A stretch of 64,000 bases of DNA from assembly GCF_000237925.1 (NCBI RefSeq), contig NC_031500.1, positions 19,617,753-19,681,752 on the forward strand, given 5' to 3'. Made by a program: the position numbers and the translations under genes. The notes below the pieces were generated by a model. It was given only the letters and a program-made list of their open reading frames with translations, did not search any database and was not told where the DNA came from. This stretch comes from Schistosoma mansoni (lineage: Eukaryota > Platyhelminthes > Trematoda > Strigeidida > Schistosomatidae). Shown one piece after another: positions 20,089 through 35,184 of the stretch (position 1 is its first letter; each line of letters begins with the position of its first letter).

Positions 20089-21274
20089 CATGATGTGGGC
20101 ACTTTTGAAATCATCAATAACCATGTGCATCACTTCGATCACGTCGTCCCAATCACACTTCACGAGTCCACTCAACACAAACACTCCTCAGTCTGATCAG
20201 TCAACTGGTCAGTCGACAGCATCAACGACATGCTGTGATTCACAAACTACGTCATCTGTGTTCGACCGATTCCAGTCACACACTCACCACCACGTACACA
20301 TGTCCAAATCACACATGTTCATCAAGCTACCACATATCCACACCGATTCATCCTACTCTACACTTGTACACCTGCATGTGACTACGCACATGTGTAATTC
20401 AGCCATTGTATTTCACAGACTGATCCAGTATTGATGCTTGTGTGTGTATGTGATTGCAGTGTTGCGTGCACTGTGGGATATTTTGTGCGAGCGAAACAAT
20501 GTTGTTGGTGGCATCGCGTGTCGTTTGTATGTGTGTTGTGAATGTGTGATGTTATGTATGTGGCGAGCGTGCAACTACGGTGTGGTGGTGTGGAGGTTGG
20601 CACTCCGACCTGTGAATTCAGTGACCCGAGTTCGAGTCTGGGAGGAGCCTCGTCCTGTCAGGTGTCTTCAAACTACCACTGACCACCATGTGAAACACTT
20701 CAAGATGCATTCCTCCGACCACATCACACCACTCACACTCGACCAGTGCACACTGCTACTTCTCAGTCAGCACGTTTGTCCAACCGTTTCGTGTGACCGG
20801 AATAGTGGTCGTGATGTCCGTGAGACGATCGAATGGCACACCAGCTAGACACAGTGTACCGAATCAGATGTTGATGTTGTCCTGGATAGCTTGGTGTATT
20901 GGATGACATAGATCGACGCTTCACTAATGTCAATGTGTCGGTGCTAGTGTGTTCGTGCACATGTGAGTTGGAGTGAGTGTGTGAGTGAGTCAGGGATACA
21001 TGAATTCAGTAGGCGATTCGTTTGTTTGTCTGACTGTCAGTTTGCTCCACATGTATGCACGTGGATGTCAGGAAGAGTGAGTGGTTCAGTTTTGTTGTGT
21101 GTAGGTGTAGATGTAGGTGACGGTGAATCTGAAGGACAAGATGGGGATGAATATGTGAGTGACGTTATGTAGATGCTGGTAATGGAATGGATAATTGCAT
21201 GTGGAATTGTAGTTGAAATATGTTAGGTATGGTCAGAATGTGTGGTGTTGTGTGTATGGTAGCGACGCGAACGT

Positions 21275-21346
21275 GGCCTCGTGGTGTAGCGGTGAGCACT
21301 TCGGACTCTGAATCCGGCAACCCGAGTTCGGATCTCGGCGAGGCCT
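21275..21346 (+). tRNA. tRNA-Gln(CTG), unit 6, A58G with paired T-stem
   Basis: The T-stem is fully paired (G65) but the T loop carries A58G. Confidence 0.65.
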
Positions 21347-22532
21347 CATGATGTGGGCACTTTTGAAATCATCAATAACCATGTGCATCACTTCGATCAC
21401 GTCGTCCCAATCACACTTCACGAGTCCACTCAACACAAACACTCCTCAGTCTGATCAGTCAACTGGTCAGTCGACAGCATCAACGACATGCTGTGCTTCA
21501 CAAACTACATCATCTGTGTTCGACCGATTCCAGTCACACACTCACCACCACGTACACATGTCCAAATCACACATGTTCATCAAGCTACCACATATCCACA
21601 CCGATTCATCCTACTCTACACTTGTACACCTGCATGTGACTACGCACATGTGTAATTCAGCCATTGTATTTCACAGACTGATCCAGTATTGATGCTTGTG
21701 TGTGTATGTGATTGCAGAGTTGCGTGCACTGTGGGATATTTTGTGCGAGCGAAACAATGTTGTTGGTGGCATCGCGTGTCGTTTGTATGTGTGTTGTGAA
21801 TGTGTGATGTTATGTATGTGGTGAGCGTGCAACTACGGTGTGGTGGTGTGGAGGTTGGCACTCCGACCTGTGAATTCAGTGACCCGAGTTCGAGTCTGGG
21901 AGGAGCCTCGTCCTGTCAGGTGTCTTCAAACTACCACTGACCACCATGTGAAACACTTCAAGATGCATTCCTCCGACCACATCACACCACTCACACTCGA
22001 CCAGTGCACACTGCTACTTCTCAGTCAGCACGTTTGTCCAACCGTTTCGTGTGACCGGAATAGTGGTCGTGATGTCCGTGAGACGATCGAATGGCACACC
22101 AGCTAGACACAGTGTACCGAATCAGATGTTGATGTTGTTCTGAATAGCTTGGTGTATTGGATGACATAGATCGACGCTTCACTAATGTCAATGTGTCGGT
22201 GCTAGTGTGTTCGTGCACATGTGAGTTGGAGTGAGTGTGTGAGTGAGTCAGGGATACATGAATTCAGTAGGCGATTCGTTTGTTTGTCTGACTGTCAGTT
22301 TGCTCCACATGTATGCACGTGGATGTCAGGAAGAGTGAGTGGTTCAGTTTTGTTGTGTGTAGGTGTAGATGTAGGTGACGGTGAATCTGAAGGACAAGAT
22401 GGGGATGAATATGTGAGTGACGTTATGTAGATGCTGGTAATGGAATGGATAATTGCATGTGGAATTGTAGTTGAAATATGTTAGGTATGGTCAGAATGTG
22501 TGGTGTTGTGTGTATGGTAGCGACGCGAACGT

Positions 22533-22604
22533 GGCCTCGTGGTGTAGCGGTGAGCACTTCGGACTCTGAATCCGGCAACCCGAGTTCGGATCTCGGCGAG
22601 GCCT
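22533..22604 (+). tRNA. tRNA-Gln(CTG), unit 7, A58G with paired T-stem
   Basis: Same combination as unit 6 (A58G, G65), suggesting the two adjacent units share a recent origin. Confidence 0.65.
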
Positions 22605-23790
22605 CATGATGTGGGCACTTTTGAAATCATCAATAACCATGTGCATCACTTCGATCACGTCGTCCCAATCACACTTCACGAGTCCACTCAACACAAACAC
22701 TCCTCAGTCTGATCAGTCAACTGGTCAGTCGACAGCATCAACGACATGCTGTGCTTCACAAACTACATCATCTGTGTTCGACCGATTCCAGTCACACACT
22801 CACCACCACGTACACATGTCCAAATCACACATGTTCATCAAGCTACCACATATCCACACCGATTCATCCTACTCTACACTTGTACACCTGCATGTGACTA
22901 CGCACATGTGTAATTCAGCCATTGTATTTCACAGACTGATCCAGTATTGATGCTTGTGTGTGTATGTGATTGCAGAGTTGCGTGCACTGTGGGATATTTT
23001 GTGCGAGCGAAACAATGTTGTTGGTGGCATCGCGTGTCGTTTGTATGTGTGTTGTGAATGTGTGATGTTATGTATGTGGTGAGCGTGCAACTACGGTGTG
23101 GTGGTGTGGAGGTTGGCACTCCGACCTGTGAATTCAGTGACCCGAGTTCGAGTCTGGGAGGAGCCTCGTCCTGTCAGGTGTCTTCAAACTACCACTGACC
23201 ACCATGTGAAACACTTCAAGATGCATTCCTCCGACCACATCACACCACTCACACTCGACCAGTGCACACTGCTACTTCTCAGTCAGCACGTTTGTCCAAC
23301 CGTTTCGTGTGACCGGAATAGTGGTCGTGATGTCCGTGAGACGATCGAATGGCACACCAGCTAGACACAGTGTACCGAATCAGATGTTGATGTTGTTCTG
23401 AATAGCTTGGTGTATTGGATGACATAGATCGACGCTTCACTAATGTCAATGTGTCGGTGCTAGTGTGTTCGTGCACATGTGAGTTGGAGTGAGTGTGTGA
23501 GTGAGTCAGGGATACATGAATTCAGTAGGCGATTCGTTTGTTTGTCTGACTGTCAGTTTGCTCCACATGTATGCACGTGGATGTCAGGAAGAGTGAGTGG
23601 TTCAGTTTTGTTGTGTGTAGGTGTAGATGTAGGTGACGGTGAATCTGAAGGACAAGATGGGGATGAATATGTGAGTGACGTTATGTAGATGCTGGTAATG
23701 GAATGGATAATTGCATGTGGAATTGTAGTTGAAATATGTTAGGTATGGTCAGAATGTGTGGTGTTGTGTGTATGGTAGCGACGCGAACGT

Positions 23791-23862
23791 GGCCTCGTGG
23801 TGTAGCGGTGAGCACTTCGGACTCTGAATCCGGCAACCCGAGTTCGAATCTCGGCGAGGCCT
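23791..23862 (+). tRNA. tRNA-Gln(CTG), unit 8, fully canonical
   Basis: A58 and G65 are both present, and all stems pair. Confidence 0.93.
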
Positions 23863-25048
23863 CATGATGTGGGCACTTTTGAAATCATCAATAACCATGT
23901 GCATCACTTCGATCACGTCGTCCCAATCACACTTCACGAGTCCACTCAACACAAACACTCCTCAGTCTGATCAGTCAACTGGTCAGTCGACAGCATCAAC
24001 GACATGCTGTGCTTCACAAACTACGTCATCTGTGTTCGACCGATTCCAGTCACACACTCACCACCACGTACACATGTCCAAATCACACATGTTCATCAAG
24101 CTACCACATATCCACACCGATTCATCCTACTCTACACTTGTACACCTGCATGTGACTACGCACATGTGTAATTCAGCCATTGTATTTCACAGACTGATCC
24201 AGTATTGATGCTTGTGTGTGTATGTGATTGCAGAGTTGCGTGCACTGTGGGATATTTTGTGCGAGCGAAACAATGTTGTTGGTGGCATTGCGTGTCGTTT
24301 GTATGTGTGTTGTGAATGTGTGATGTTATGTATGTGGTGAGCGTGCAACTACGGTGTGGTGGTGTGGAGGTTGGCACTCCGACCTGTGAATTCAGTGACC
24401 CGAGTTCGAGTCTGGGAGGAGCCTCGTCCTGTCAGGTGTCTTCAAACTACCACTGACCACCATGTGAAACACTTCAAGATGCATTCCTCCGACCACATCA
24501 CACCACTCACACTCGACCAGTGCACACTGCTACTTCTCAGTCAGCACGTTTGTCCAACCGTTTCGTGTGACCGGAATAGTGGTCGTGATGTCCGTGAGAC
24601 GATCGAATGGCACACCAGCTAGACACAGTGTACCGAATCAGATGTTGATGTTGTTCTGAATAGCTTGGTGTATTGGATGACATAGATCGACGCTTCACTA
24701 ATGTCAATGTGTCGGTGCTAGTGTGTTCGTGCACATGTGAGTTGGAGTGAGTGTGTGAGTGAGTCAGGGATACATGAATTCAGTAGGCGATTCGTTTGTT
24801 TGTCTGACTGTCAGTTTGCTCCACATGTATGCACGTGGATGTCAGGAAGAGTGAGTGGTTCAGTTTTGTTGTGTGTAGGTGTAGATGTAGGTGACGGTGA
24901 ATCTGAAGGACAAGATGGGGATGAATATGTGAGTGACGTTATGTAGATGCTGGTAATGGAATGGATAATTGCATGTGGAATTGTAGTTGAAATATGTTAG
25001 GTATGGTCAGAATGTGTGGTGTTGTGTGTATGGTAGCGACGCGAACGT

Positions 25049-25120
25049 GGCCTCGTGGTGTAGCGGTGAGCACTTCGGACTCTGAATCCGGCAACCCGAG
25101 TTCGAATCTCGGCGAGGCCT
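25049..25120 (+). tRNA. tRNA-Gln(CTG), unit 9, fully canonical
   Basis: A58 and G65 present, identical to unit 8. Confidence 0.93.
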
Positions 25121-26306
25121 CATGATGTGGGCACTTTTGAAATCATCAATAACCATGTGCATCACTTCGATCACGTCGTCCCAATCACACTTCACGAGTC
25201 CACTCAACACAAACACTCCTCAGTCTGATCAGTCAACTGGTCAGTCGACAGCATCAACGACATGCTGTGCTTCACAAACTACGTCATCTGTGTTCGACCG
25301 ATTCCAGTCACACACTCACCACCACGTACACATGTCCAAATCACACATGTTCATCAAGCTACCACATATCCACACCGATTCATCCTACTCTACACTTGTA
25401 CACCTGCATGTGACTACGCACATGTGTAATTCAGCCATTGTATTTCACAGACTGATCCAGTATTGATGCTTGTGTGTGTATGTGATTGCAGAGTTGCGTG
25501 CACTGTGGGATATTTTGTGCGAGCGAAACAATGTTGTTGGTGGCATCGCGTGTCGTTTGTATGTGTGTTGTGAATGTGTGATGTTATGTATGTGGTGAGC
25601 GTGCAACTACGGTGTGGTGGTGTGGAGGTTGGCACTCCGACCTGTGAATTCAGTGACCCGAGTTCGAGTCTGGGAGGAGCCTCGTCCTGTCAGGTGTCTT
25701 CAAACTACCACTGACCACCATGTGGAACACTTCAAGATGCATTCCTCCGACCACATCACACCACTCACACTCGACCAGTGCACACTGCTACTTCTCAGTC
25801 AGCACGTTTGTCCAACCGTTTCGTGTGACCGGAATAGTGGTCGTGATGTCCGTGAGACGATCGAATGGCACACCAGCTAGACACAGTGTACCGAATCAGA
25901 TGTTGATGTTGTCCTGGATAGCTTGGTGTATTGGATGACATAGATCGACGCTTCACTAATGTCAATGTGTCGGTGCTAGTGTGTTCGTGCACATGTGAGG
26001 TGGAGTGAGTGTGTGAGTGAGTCAGGGATACATGAATTCAGTAGGCGATTCGTTTGTTTGTCTGACTGTCAGTTTGCTCCACATGTATGCACGTGGATGT
26101 CAGGAAGAGTGAGTGGTTCAGTTTTGTTGTGTGTAGGTGTAGATGTAGGTGACGGTGAATCTGAAGGACAAGATGGGGATGAATATGTGAGTGACGTTAT
26201 GTAGATGCTGGTAATGGAATGGATAATTGCATGTGGAATTGTAGTTGAAATATGTTAGGTATGGTCAGAATGTGTGGTGTTGTGTGTATGGTAGCGACGC
26301 GAACGT

Positions 26307-26378
26307 GGCCTCGTGGTGTAGCGGTGAGCACTTCGGACTCTGAATCCGGCAACCCGAGTTCGGATCTCGGCGAGGCCT
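26307..26378 (+). tRNA. tRNA-Gln(CTG), unit 10, A58G with paired T-stem
   Basis: A58G in the B box, G65 keeps the T-stem paired. Confidence 0.65.
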
Positions 26379-27564
26379 CATGATGTGGGCACTTTTGAAA
26401 TCATCAATAACCATGTGCATCACTTCGATCACGTCGTCCCAATCACACTTCACGAGTCCACTCAACACAAACACTCCTCAGTCTGATCAGTCAACTGGTC
26501 AGTCGACAGCATCAACGACATGCTGTGCTTCACAAACTACATCATCTGTGTTCGACCGATTCCAGTCACACACTCACCACCACGTACACATGTCCAAATC
26601 ACACATGTTCATCAAGCTACCACATATCCACACCGATTCATCCTACTCTACACTTGTACACCTGCATGTGACTACGCACATGTGTAATTCAGCCATTGTA
26701 TTTCACAGACTGATCCAGTATTGATGCTTGTGTGTGTATGTGATTGCAGAGTTGCGTGCACTGTGGGATATTTTGTGCGAGCGAAACAATGTTGTTGGTG
26801 GCATTGCGTGTCGTTTGTATGTGTGTTGTGAATGTGTGATGTTATGTATGTGGTGAGCGTGCAACTACGGTGTGGTGGTGTGGAGGTTGGCACTCCGACC
26901 TGTGAATTCAGTGACCCGAGTTCGAGTCTGGGAGGAGCCTCGTCCTGTCAGGTGTCTTCAAACTACCACTGACCACCATGTGAAACACTTCAAGATGCAT
27001 TCCTCCGACCACATCACACCACTCACACTCGACCAGTGCACACTGCTACTTCTCAGTCAGCACGTTTGTCCAACCGTTTCGTGTGACCGGAATAGTGGTC
27101 GTGATGTCCGTGAGACGATCGAATGGCACACCAGCTAGACACAGTGTACCGAATCAGATGTTGATGTTGTTCTGAATAGCTTGGTGTATTGGATGACATA
27201 GACCGACGCTTCACTAATGTCAATGTGTCGGTGCTAGTGTGTTCGTGCACATGTGAGTTGGAGTGAGTGTGTGAGTGAGTCAGGGATACATGAATTCAGT
27301 AGGCGATTCGTTTGTTTGTCTGACTGTCAGTTTGCTCCACATGTATGCACGTGGATGTCAGGAAGAGTGAGTGGTTCAGTTTTGTTGTGTGTAGGTGTAG
27401 ATGTAGGTGACGGTGAATCTGAAGGACAAGATGGGGATGAATATGTGAGTGACGTTATGTAGATGCTGGTAATGGAATGGATAATTGCATGTGGAATTGT
27501 AGTTGAAATATGTTAGGTATGGTCAGAATGTGTGGTGTTGTGTGTATGGTAGCGACGCGAACGT

Positions 27565-27636
27565 GGCCTCGTGGTGTAGCGGTGAGCACTTCGGACTCTG
27601 AATCCGGCAACCCGAGTTCGGATCTCGACGAGGCCT
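27565..27636 (+). tRNA. tRNA-Gln(CTG), unit 11, A58G variant
   Basis: A58G and A65, the unit 1 haplotype. Confidence 0.62.
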
Positions 27637-28822
27637 CATGATGTGGGCACTTTTGAAATCATCAATAACCATGTGCATCACTTCGATCACGTCGTCCCAA
27701 TCACACTTCACGAGTCCACTCAACACAAACACTCCTCAGTCTGATCAGTCAACTGGTCAGTCGACAGCATCAACGACATGCTGTGCTTCACAAACTACGT
27801 CATCTGTGTTCGACCGATTCCAGTCACACACTCACCACCACGTACACATGTCCAAATCACACATGTTCATCAAGCTACCACATATCCACACCGATTCATC
27901 CTACTCTACACTTGTACACCTGCATGTGACTACGCACATGTGTAATTCAGCCATTGTATTTCACAGACTGATCCAGTATTGATGCTTGTGTGTGTATGTG
28001 ATTGCAGAGTTGCGTGCACTGTGGGATATTTTGTGCGAGCGAAACAATGTTGTTGGTGGCATCGCGTGTCGTTTGTATGTGTGTTGTGAATGTGTGATGT
28101 TATGTATGTGGTGAGCGTGCAACTACGGTGTGGTGGTGTGGAGGTTGGCACTCCGACCTGTGAATTCAGTGACCCGAGTTCGAGTCTGGGAGGAGCCTCG
28201 TCCTGTCAGGTGTCTTCAAACTACCACTGACCACCATGTGGAACACTTCAAGATGCATTCCTCCGACCACATCACACCACTCACACTCGACCAGTGCACA
28301 CTGCTACTTCTCAGTCAGCACGTTTGTCCAACCGTTTCGTGTGACCGGAATAGTGGTCGTGATGTCCGTGAGACGATCGAATGGCACACCAGCTAGACAC
28401 AGTGTACCGAATCAGATGTTGATGTTGTCCTGGATAGCTTGGTGTATTGGATGACATAGATCGACGCTTCACTAATGTCAATGTGTCGGTGCTAGTGTGT
28501 TCGTGCACATGTGAGTTGGAGTGAGTGTGTGAGTGAGTCAGGGATACATGAATTCAGTAGGCGATTCGTTTGTTTGTCTGACTGTCAGTTTGCTCCACAT
28601 GTATGCACGTGGATGTCAGGAAGAGTGAGTGGTTCAGTTTTGTTGTGTGTAGGTGTAGATGTAGGTGACGGTGAATCTGAAGGACAAGATGGGGATGAAT
28701 ATGTGAGTGACGTTATGTAGATGCTGGTAATGGAATGGATAATTGCATGTGGAATTGTAGTTGAAATATGTTAGGTATGGTCAGAATGTGTGGTGTTGTG
28801 TGTATGGTAGCGACGCGAACGT

Positions 28823-28894
28823 GGCCTCGTGGTGTAGCGGTGAGCACTTCGGACTCTGAATCCGGCAACCCGAGTTCGGATCTCGACGAGGCCT
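28823..28894 (+). tRNA. tRNA-Gln(CTG), unit 12, A58G variant
   Basis: A58G and A65. Third of four consecutive units (10-13) with A58G. Confidence 0.62.
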
Positions 28895-30080
28895 CATGAT
28901 GTGGGCACTTTTGAAATCATCAATAACCATGTGCATCACTTCGATCACGTCGTCCCAATCACACTTCACGAGTCCACTCAACACAAACACTCCTCAGTCT
29001 GATCAGTCAACTGGTCAGTCGACAGCATCAACGACATGCTGTGCTTCACAAACTACGTCATCTGTGTTCGACCGATTCCAGTCACACACTCACCACCACG
29101 TACACATGTCCAAATCACACATGTTCATCAAGCTACCACATATCCACACCGATTCATCCTACTCTACACTTGTACACCTGCATGTGACTACGCACATGTG
29201 TAATTCAGCCATTGTATTTCACAGACTGATCCAGTATTGATGCTTGTGTGTGTATGTGATTGCAGAGTTGCGTGCACTGTGGGATATTTTGTGCGAGCGA
29301 AACAATGTTGTTGGTGGCATCGCGTGTCGTTTGTATGTGTGTTGTGAATGTGTGATGTTATGTATGTGGTGAGCGTGCAACTACGGTGTGGTGGTGTGGA
29401 GGTTGGCACTCCGACCTGTGAATTCAGTGACCCGAGTTCGAGTCTGGGAGGAGCCTCGTCCTGTCAGGTGTCTTCAAACTACCACTGACCACCATGTGAA
29501 ACACTTCAAGATGCATTCCTCCGACCACATCACACCACTCACACTCGACCAGTGCACACTGCTACTTCTCAGTCAGCACGTTTGTCCAACCGTTTCGTGT
29601 GACCGGAATAGTGGTCGTGATGTCCGTGAGACGATCGAATGGCACACCAGCTAGACACAGTGTACCGAATCAGATGTTGATGTTGTTCTGAATAGCTTGG
29701 TGTATTGGATGACATAGACCGACGCTTCACTAATGTCAATGTGTCGGTGCTAGTGTGTTCGTGCACATGTGAGTTGGAGTGAGTGTGTGAGTGAGTCAGG
29801 GATACATGAATTCAGTAGGCGATTCGTTTGTTTGTCTGACTGTCAGTTTGCTCCACATGTATGCACGTGGATGTCAGGAAGAGTGAGTGGTTCAGTTTTG
29901 TTGTGTGTAGGTGTAGATGTAGGTGACGGTGAATCTGAAGGACAAGATGGGGATGAATATGTGAGTGACGTTATGTAGATGCTGGTAATGGAATGGATAA
30001 TTGCATGTGGAATTGTAGTTGAAATATGTTAGGTATGGTCAGAATGTGTGGTGTTGTGTGTATGGTAGCGACGCGAACGT

Positions 30081-30152
30081 GGCCTCGTGGTGTAGCGGTG
30101 AGCACTTCGGACTCTGAATCCGGCAACCCGAGTTCGGATCTCGGCGAGGCCT
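30081..30152 (+). tRNA. tRNA-Gln(CTG), unit 13, A58G with paired T-stem
   Basis: A58G with G65, as in units 6, 7 and 10. Confidence 0.65.
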
Positions 30153-31338
30153 CATGATGTGGGCACTTTTGAAATCATCAATAACCATGTGCATCACTTC
30201 GATCACGTCGTCCCAATCACACTTCACGAGTCCACTCAACACAAACACTCCTCAGTCTGATCAGTCAACTGGTCAGTCGACAGCATCAACGACATGCTGT
30301 GCTTCACAAACTACATCATCTGTGTTCGACCGATTCCAGTCACACACTCACCACCACGTACACATGTCCAAATCACACATGTTCATCAAGCTACCACATA
30401 TCCACACCGATTCATCCTACTCTACACTTGTACACCTGCATGTGACTACGCACATGTGTAATTCAGCCATTGTATTTCACAGACTGATCCAGTATTGATG
30501 CTTGTGTGTGTATGTGATTGCAGAGTTGCGTGCACTGTGGGATATTTTGTGCGAGCGAAACAATGTTGTTGGTGGCATCGCGTGTCGTTTGTATGTGTGT
30601 TGTGAATGTGTGATGTTATGTATGTGGTGAGCGTGCAACTACGGTGTGGTGGTGTGGAGGTTGGCACTCCGACCTGTGAATTCAGTGACCCGAGTTCGAG
30701 TCTGGGAGGAGCCTCGTCCTGTCAGGTGTCTTCAAACTACCACTGACCACCATGTGGAACACTTCAAGATGCATTCCTCCGACCACATCACACCACTCAC
30801 ACTCGACCAGTGCACACTGCTACTTCTCAGTCAGCACGTTTGTCCAACCGTTTCGTGTGACCGGAATAGTGGTCGTGATGTCCGTGAGACGATCGAATGG
30901 CACACCAGCTAGACACAGTGTACCGAATCAGATGTTGATGTTGTCCTGGATAGCTTGGTGTATTGGATGACATAGATCGACGCTTCACTAATGTCAATGT
31001 GTCGGTGCTAGTGTGTTCGTGCACATGTGAGTTGGAGTGAGTGTGTGAGTGAGTCAGGGATACATGAATTCAGTAGGCGATTCGTTTGTTTGTCTGACTG
31101 TCAGTTTGCTCCACATGTATGCACGTGGATGTCAGGAAGAGTGAGTGGTTCAGTTTTGTTGTGTGTAGGTGTAGATGTAGGTGACGGTGAATCTGAAGGA
31201 CAAGATGGGGATGAATATGTGAGTGACGTTATGTAGATGCTGGTAATGGAATGGATAATTGCATGTGGAATTGTAGTTGAAATATGTTAGGTATGATCAG
31301 AATGTGTGGTGTTGTGTGTATGGTAGCGACGCGAACGT

Positions 31339-31410
31339 GGCCTCGTGGTGTAGCGGTGAGCACTTCGGACTTTGAATCCGGCAACCCGAGTTCGAATCTC
31401 GACGAGGCCT
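31339..31410 (+). tRNA. tRNA-Gln(TTG), unit 14
   Basis: The anticodon loop is CTTTGAA, so the anticodon is TTG (reads CAA). A58 present; pair 49-65 is C-A. First TTG copy in the array. It carries GTGTGCAC after the gene and GGTATGATCAG before it, both shared with the TTG group near 40-42 kb, so it looks like a mosaic unit. Confidence 0.86.
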
Positions 31411-32596
31411 CATGATGTGTGCACTTTTGAAATCATCAATAACCATGTGCATCACTTCGATCACGTCGTCCCAATCACACTTCACGAGTCCACTCAACAC
31501 AAACACTCCTCAGTCTGATCAGTCAACTGGTCAGTCGACAGCATCAACGACATGCTGTGCTTCACAAACTACGTCATCTGTGTTCGACCGATTCCAGTCA
31601 CACACTCACCACCACGTACACATGTCCAAATCACACATGTTCATCAAGCTACCACATATCCACACCGATTCATCCTACTCTACACTTGTACACCTGCATG
31701 TGACTACGCACATGTGTAATTCAGCCATTGTATTTCACAGACTGATCCAGTATTGATGCTTGTGTGTGTATGTGATTGCAGTGTTGCGTGCACTGTGGGA
31801 TATTTTGTGCGAGCGAAACAATGTTGTTGGTGGCATCGCGTGTCGTTTGTATGTGTGATGTGAATGTGTGATGTTATGTATGTGGTGAGCGTGCAACTAC
31901 GGTGTGGTGGTGTGGAGGTTGGCACTCCGACCTGTGAATTCAGTGACCCGAGTTCGAGTCTGGGAGGAGCCTCGTCCTGTCAGGTGTCTTCAAACTACCA
32001 CTGACCACCATGTGAAACACTTCAAGATGCATTCCTCCGACCACATCACACCACTCACACTCGACCAGTGCACACTGCTACTTCTCAGTCAGCACGTTTG
32101 TCCAACCGTTTCGTGTGACCGGAATAGTGGTCGTGATGTCCGTGAGACGATCGAATGGCACACCAGCTAGACACAGTGTACCGAATCAGATGTTGATGTT
32201 GTTCTGAATAGCTTGGTGTATTGGATGACATAGACCGACGCTTCACTAATGTCAATGTGTCGGTGCTAGTGTGTTCGTGCACATGTGAGTTGGAGTGAGT
32301 GTGTGAGTGAGTCAGGGATACATGAATTCAGTAGGCGATTCGTTTGTTTGTCTGACTGTCAGTTTGCTCCACATGTATGCACGTGGATGTCAGGAAGAGT
32401 GAGTGGTTCAGTTTTGTTGTGTGTAGGTGTAGATGTAGGTGACGGTGAATCTGAAGGACAAGATGGGGATGAATATGTGAGTGACGTTATGTAGATGCTG
32501 GTAATGGAATGGATAATTGCATGTGGAATTGTAGTTGAAATATGTTAGGTATGGTCAGAATGTGTGGTGTTGTGTGTATGGTAGCGACGCGAACGT

Positions 32597-32668
32597 GGCC
32601 TCGTGGTGTAGCGGTGAGCACTTCGGACTCTGAATCCGGCAACCCGAGTTCGAATCTCGGCGAGGCCT
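32597..32668 (+). tRNA. tRNA-Gln(CTG), unit 15, fully canonical
   Basis: A58 and G65 present, all stems paired. Confidence 0.93.
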
Positions 32669-33854
32669 CATGATGTGGGCACTTTTGAAATCATCAATAA
32701 CCATGTGCATCACTTCGATCACGTCGTCCCAATCACACTTCACGAGTCCACTCAACACAAACACTCCTCAGTCTGATCAGTCAACTGGTCAGTCGACAGC
32801 ATCAACGACATGCTGTGCTTCACAAACTACGTCATCTGTGTTCGACCGATTCCAGTCACACACTCACCACCACGTACACATGTCCAAATCACACATGTTC
32901 ATCAAGCTACCACATATCCACACCGATTCATCCTACTCTACACTTGTACACCTGCATGTGACTACGCACATGTGTAATTCAGCCATTGTATTTCACAGAC
33001 TGATCCAGTATTGATGCTTGTGTGTGTATGTGATTGCAGAGTTGCGTGCACTGTGGGATATTTTGTGCGAGCGAAACAATGTTGTTGGTGGCATTGCGTG
33101 TCGTTTGTATGTGTGTTGTGAATGTGTGATGTTATGTATGTGGTGAGCGTGCAACTACGGTGTGGTGGTGTGGAGGTTGGCACTCCGACCTGTGAATTCA
33201 GTGACCCGAGTTCGAGTCTGGGAGGAGCCTCGTCCTGTCAGGTGTCTTCAAACTACCACTGACCACCATGTGAAACACTTCAAGATGCATTCCTCCGACC
33301 ACATCACACCACTCACACTCGACCAGTGCACACTGCTACTTCTCAGTCAGCACGTTTGTCCAACCGTTTCGTGTGACCGGAATAGTGGTCGTGATGTCCG
33401 TGAGACGATCGAATGGCACACCAGCTAGACACAGTGTACCGAATCAGATGTTGATGTTGTCCTGGATAGCTTGGTGTATTGGATGACATAGATCGACGCT
33501 TCACTAATGTCAATGTGTCGGTGCTAGTGTGTTCGTGCACATGTGAGTTGGAGTGAGTGTGTGAGTGAGTCAGGGATACATGAATTCAGTAGGCGATTCG
33601 TTTGTTTGTCTGACTGTCAGTTTGCTCCACATGTATGCACGTGGATGTCAGGAAGAGTGAGTGGTTCAGTTTTGTTGTGTGTAGGTGTAGATGTAGGTGA
33701 CGGTGAATCTGAAGGACAAGATGGGGATGAATATGTGAGTGACGTTATGTAGATGCTGGTAATGGAATGGATAATTGCATGTGGAATTGTAGTTGAAATA
33801 TGTTAGGTATGGTCAGAATGTGTGGTGTTGTGTGTATGGTAGCGACGCGAACGT

Positions 33855-33926
33855 GGCCTCGTGGTGTAGCGGTGAGCACTTCGGACTCTGAATCCGGCAA
33901 CCCGAGTTCGAATCTCGGCGAGGCCT
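33855..33926 (+). tRNA. tRNA-Gln(CTG), unit 16, fully canonical
   Basis: A58 and G65 present, identical to unit 15. Confidence 0.93.
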
Positions 33927-35112
33927 CATGATGTGGGCACTTTTGAAATCATCAATAACCATGTGCATCACTTCGATCACGTCGTCCCAATCACACTTCA
34001 CGAGTCCACTCAACACAAACACTCCTCAGTCTGATCAGTCAACTGGTCAGTCGACAGCATCAACGACATGCTGTGCTTCACAAACTACGTCATCTGTGTT
34101 CGACCGATTCCAGTCACACACTCACCACCACGTACACATGTCCAAATCACACATGTTCATCAAGCTACCACATATCCACACCGATTCATCCTACTCTACA
34201 CTTGTACACCTGCATGTGACTACGCACATGTGTAATTCAGCCATTGTATTTCACAGACTGATCCAGTATTGATGCTTGTGTGTGTATGTGATTGCAGAGT
34301 TGCGTGCACTGTGGGATATTTTGTGCGAGCGAAACAATGTTGTTGGTGGCATCGCGTGTCGTTTGTATGTGTGTTGTGAATGTGTGATGTTATGTATGTG
34401 GTGAGCGTGCAACTACGGTGTGGTGGTGTGGAGGTTGGCACTCCGACCTGTGAATTCAGTGACCCGAGTTCGAGTCTGGGAGGAGCCTCGTCCTGTCAGG
34501 TGTCTTCAAACTACCACTGACCACCATGTGAAACACTTCAAGATGCATTCCTCCGACCACATCACACCACTCACACTCGACCAGTGCACACTGCTACTTC
34601 TCAGTCAGCACGTTTGTCCAACCGTTTCGTGTGACCGGAATAGTGGTCGTGATGTCCGTGAGACGATCGAATGGCACACCAGCTAGACACAGTGTACCGA
34701 ATCAGATGTTGATGTTGTTCTGAATAGCTTGGTGTATTGGATGACATAGATCGACGCTTCACTAATGTCAATGTGTCGGTGCTAGTGTGTTCGTGCACAT
34801 GTGAGTTGGAATGAGTGTGTGAGTGAGTCAGGGATACATGAATTCAGTAGGCGATTCGTTTGTTTGTCTGACTGTCAGTTTGCTCCACATGTATGCACGT
34901 GGATGTCAGGAAGAGTGAGTGGTTCAGTTTTGTTGTGTGTAGGTGTAGATGTAGGTGACGGTGAATCTGAAGGACAAGATGGGGATGAATATGTGAGTGA
35001 CGTTATGTAGATGCTGGTAATGGAATGGATAATTGCATGTGGAATTGTAGTTGAAATATGTTAGGTATGGTCAGAATGTGTGGTGTTGTGTGTATGGTAG
35101 CGACGCGAACGT

Positions 35113-35184
35113 GGCCTCGTGGTGTAGCGGTGAGCACTTCGGACTCTGAATCCGGCAACCCGAGTTCGGATCTCGACGAGGCCT
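35113..35184 (+). tRNA. tRNA-Gln(CTG), unit 17, A58G variant
   Basis: A58G and A65. Confidence 0.62.
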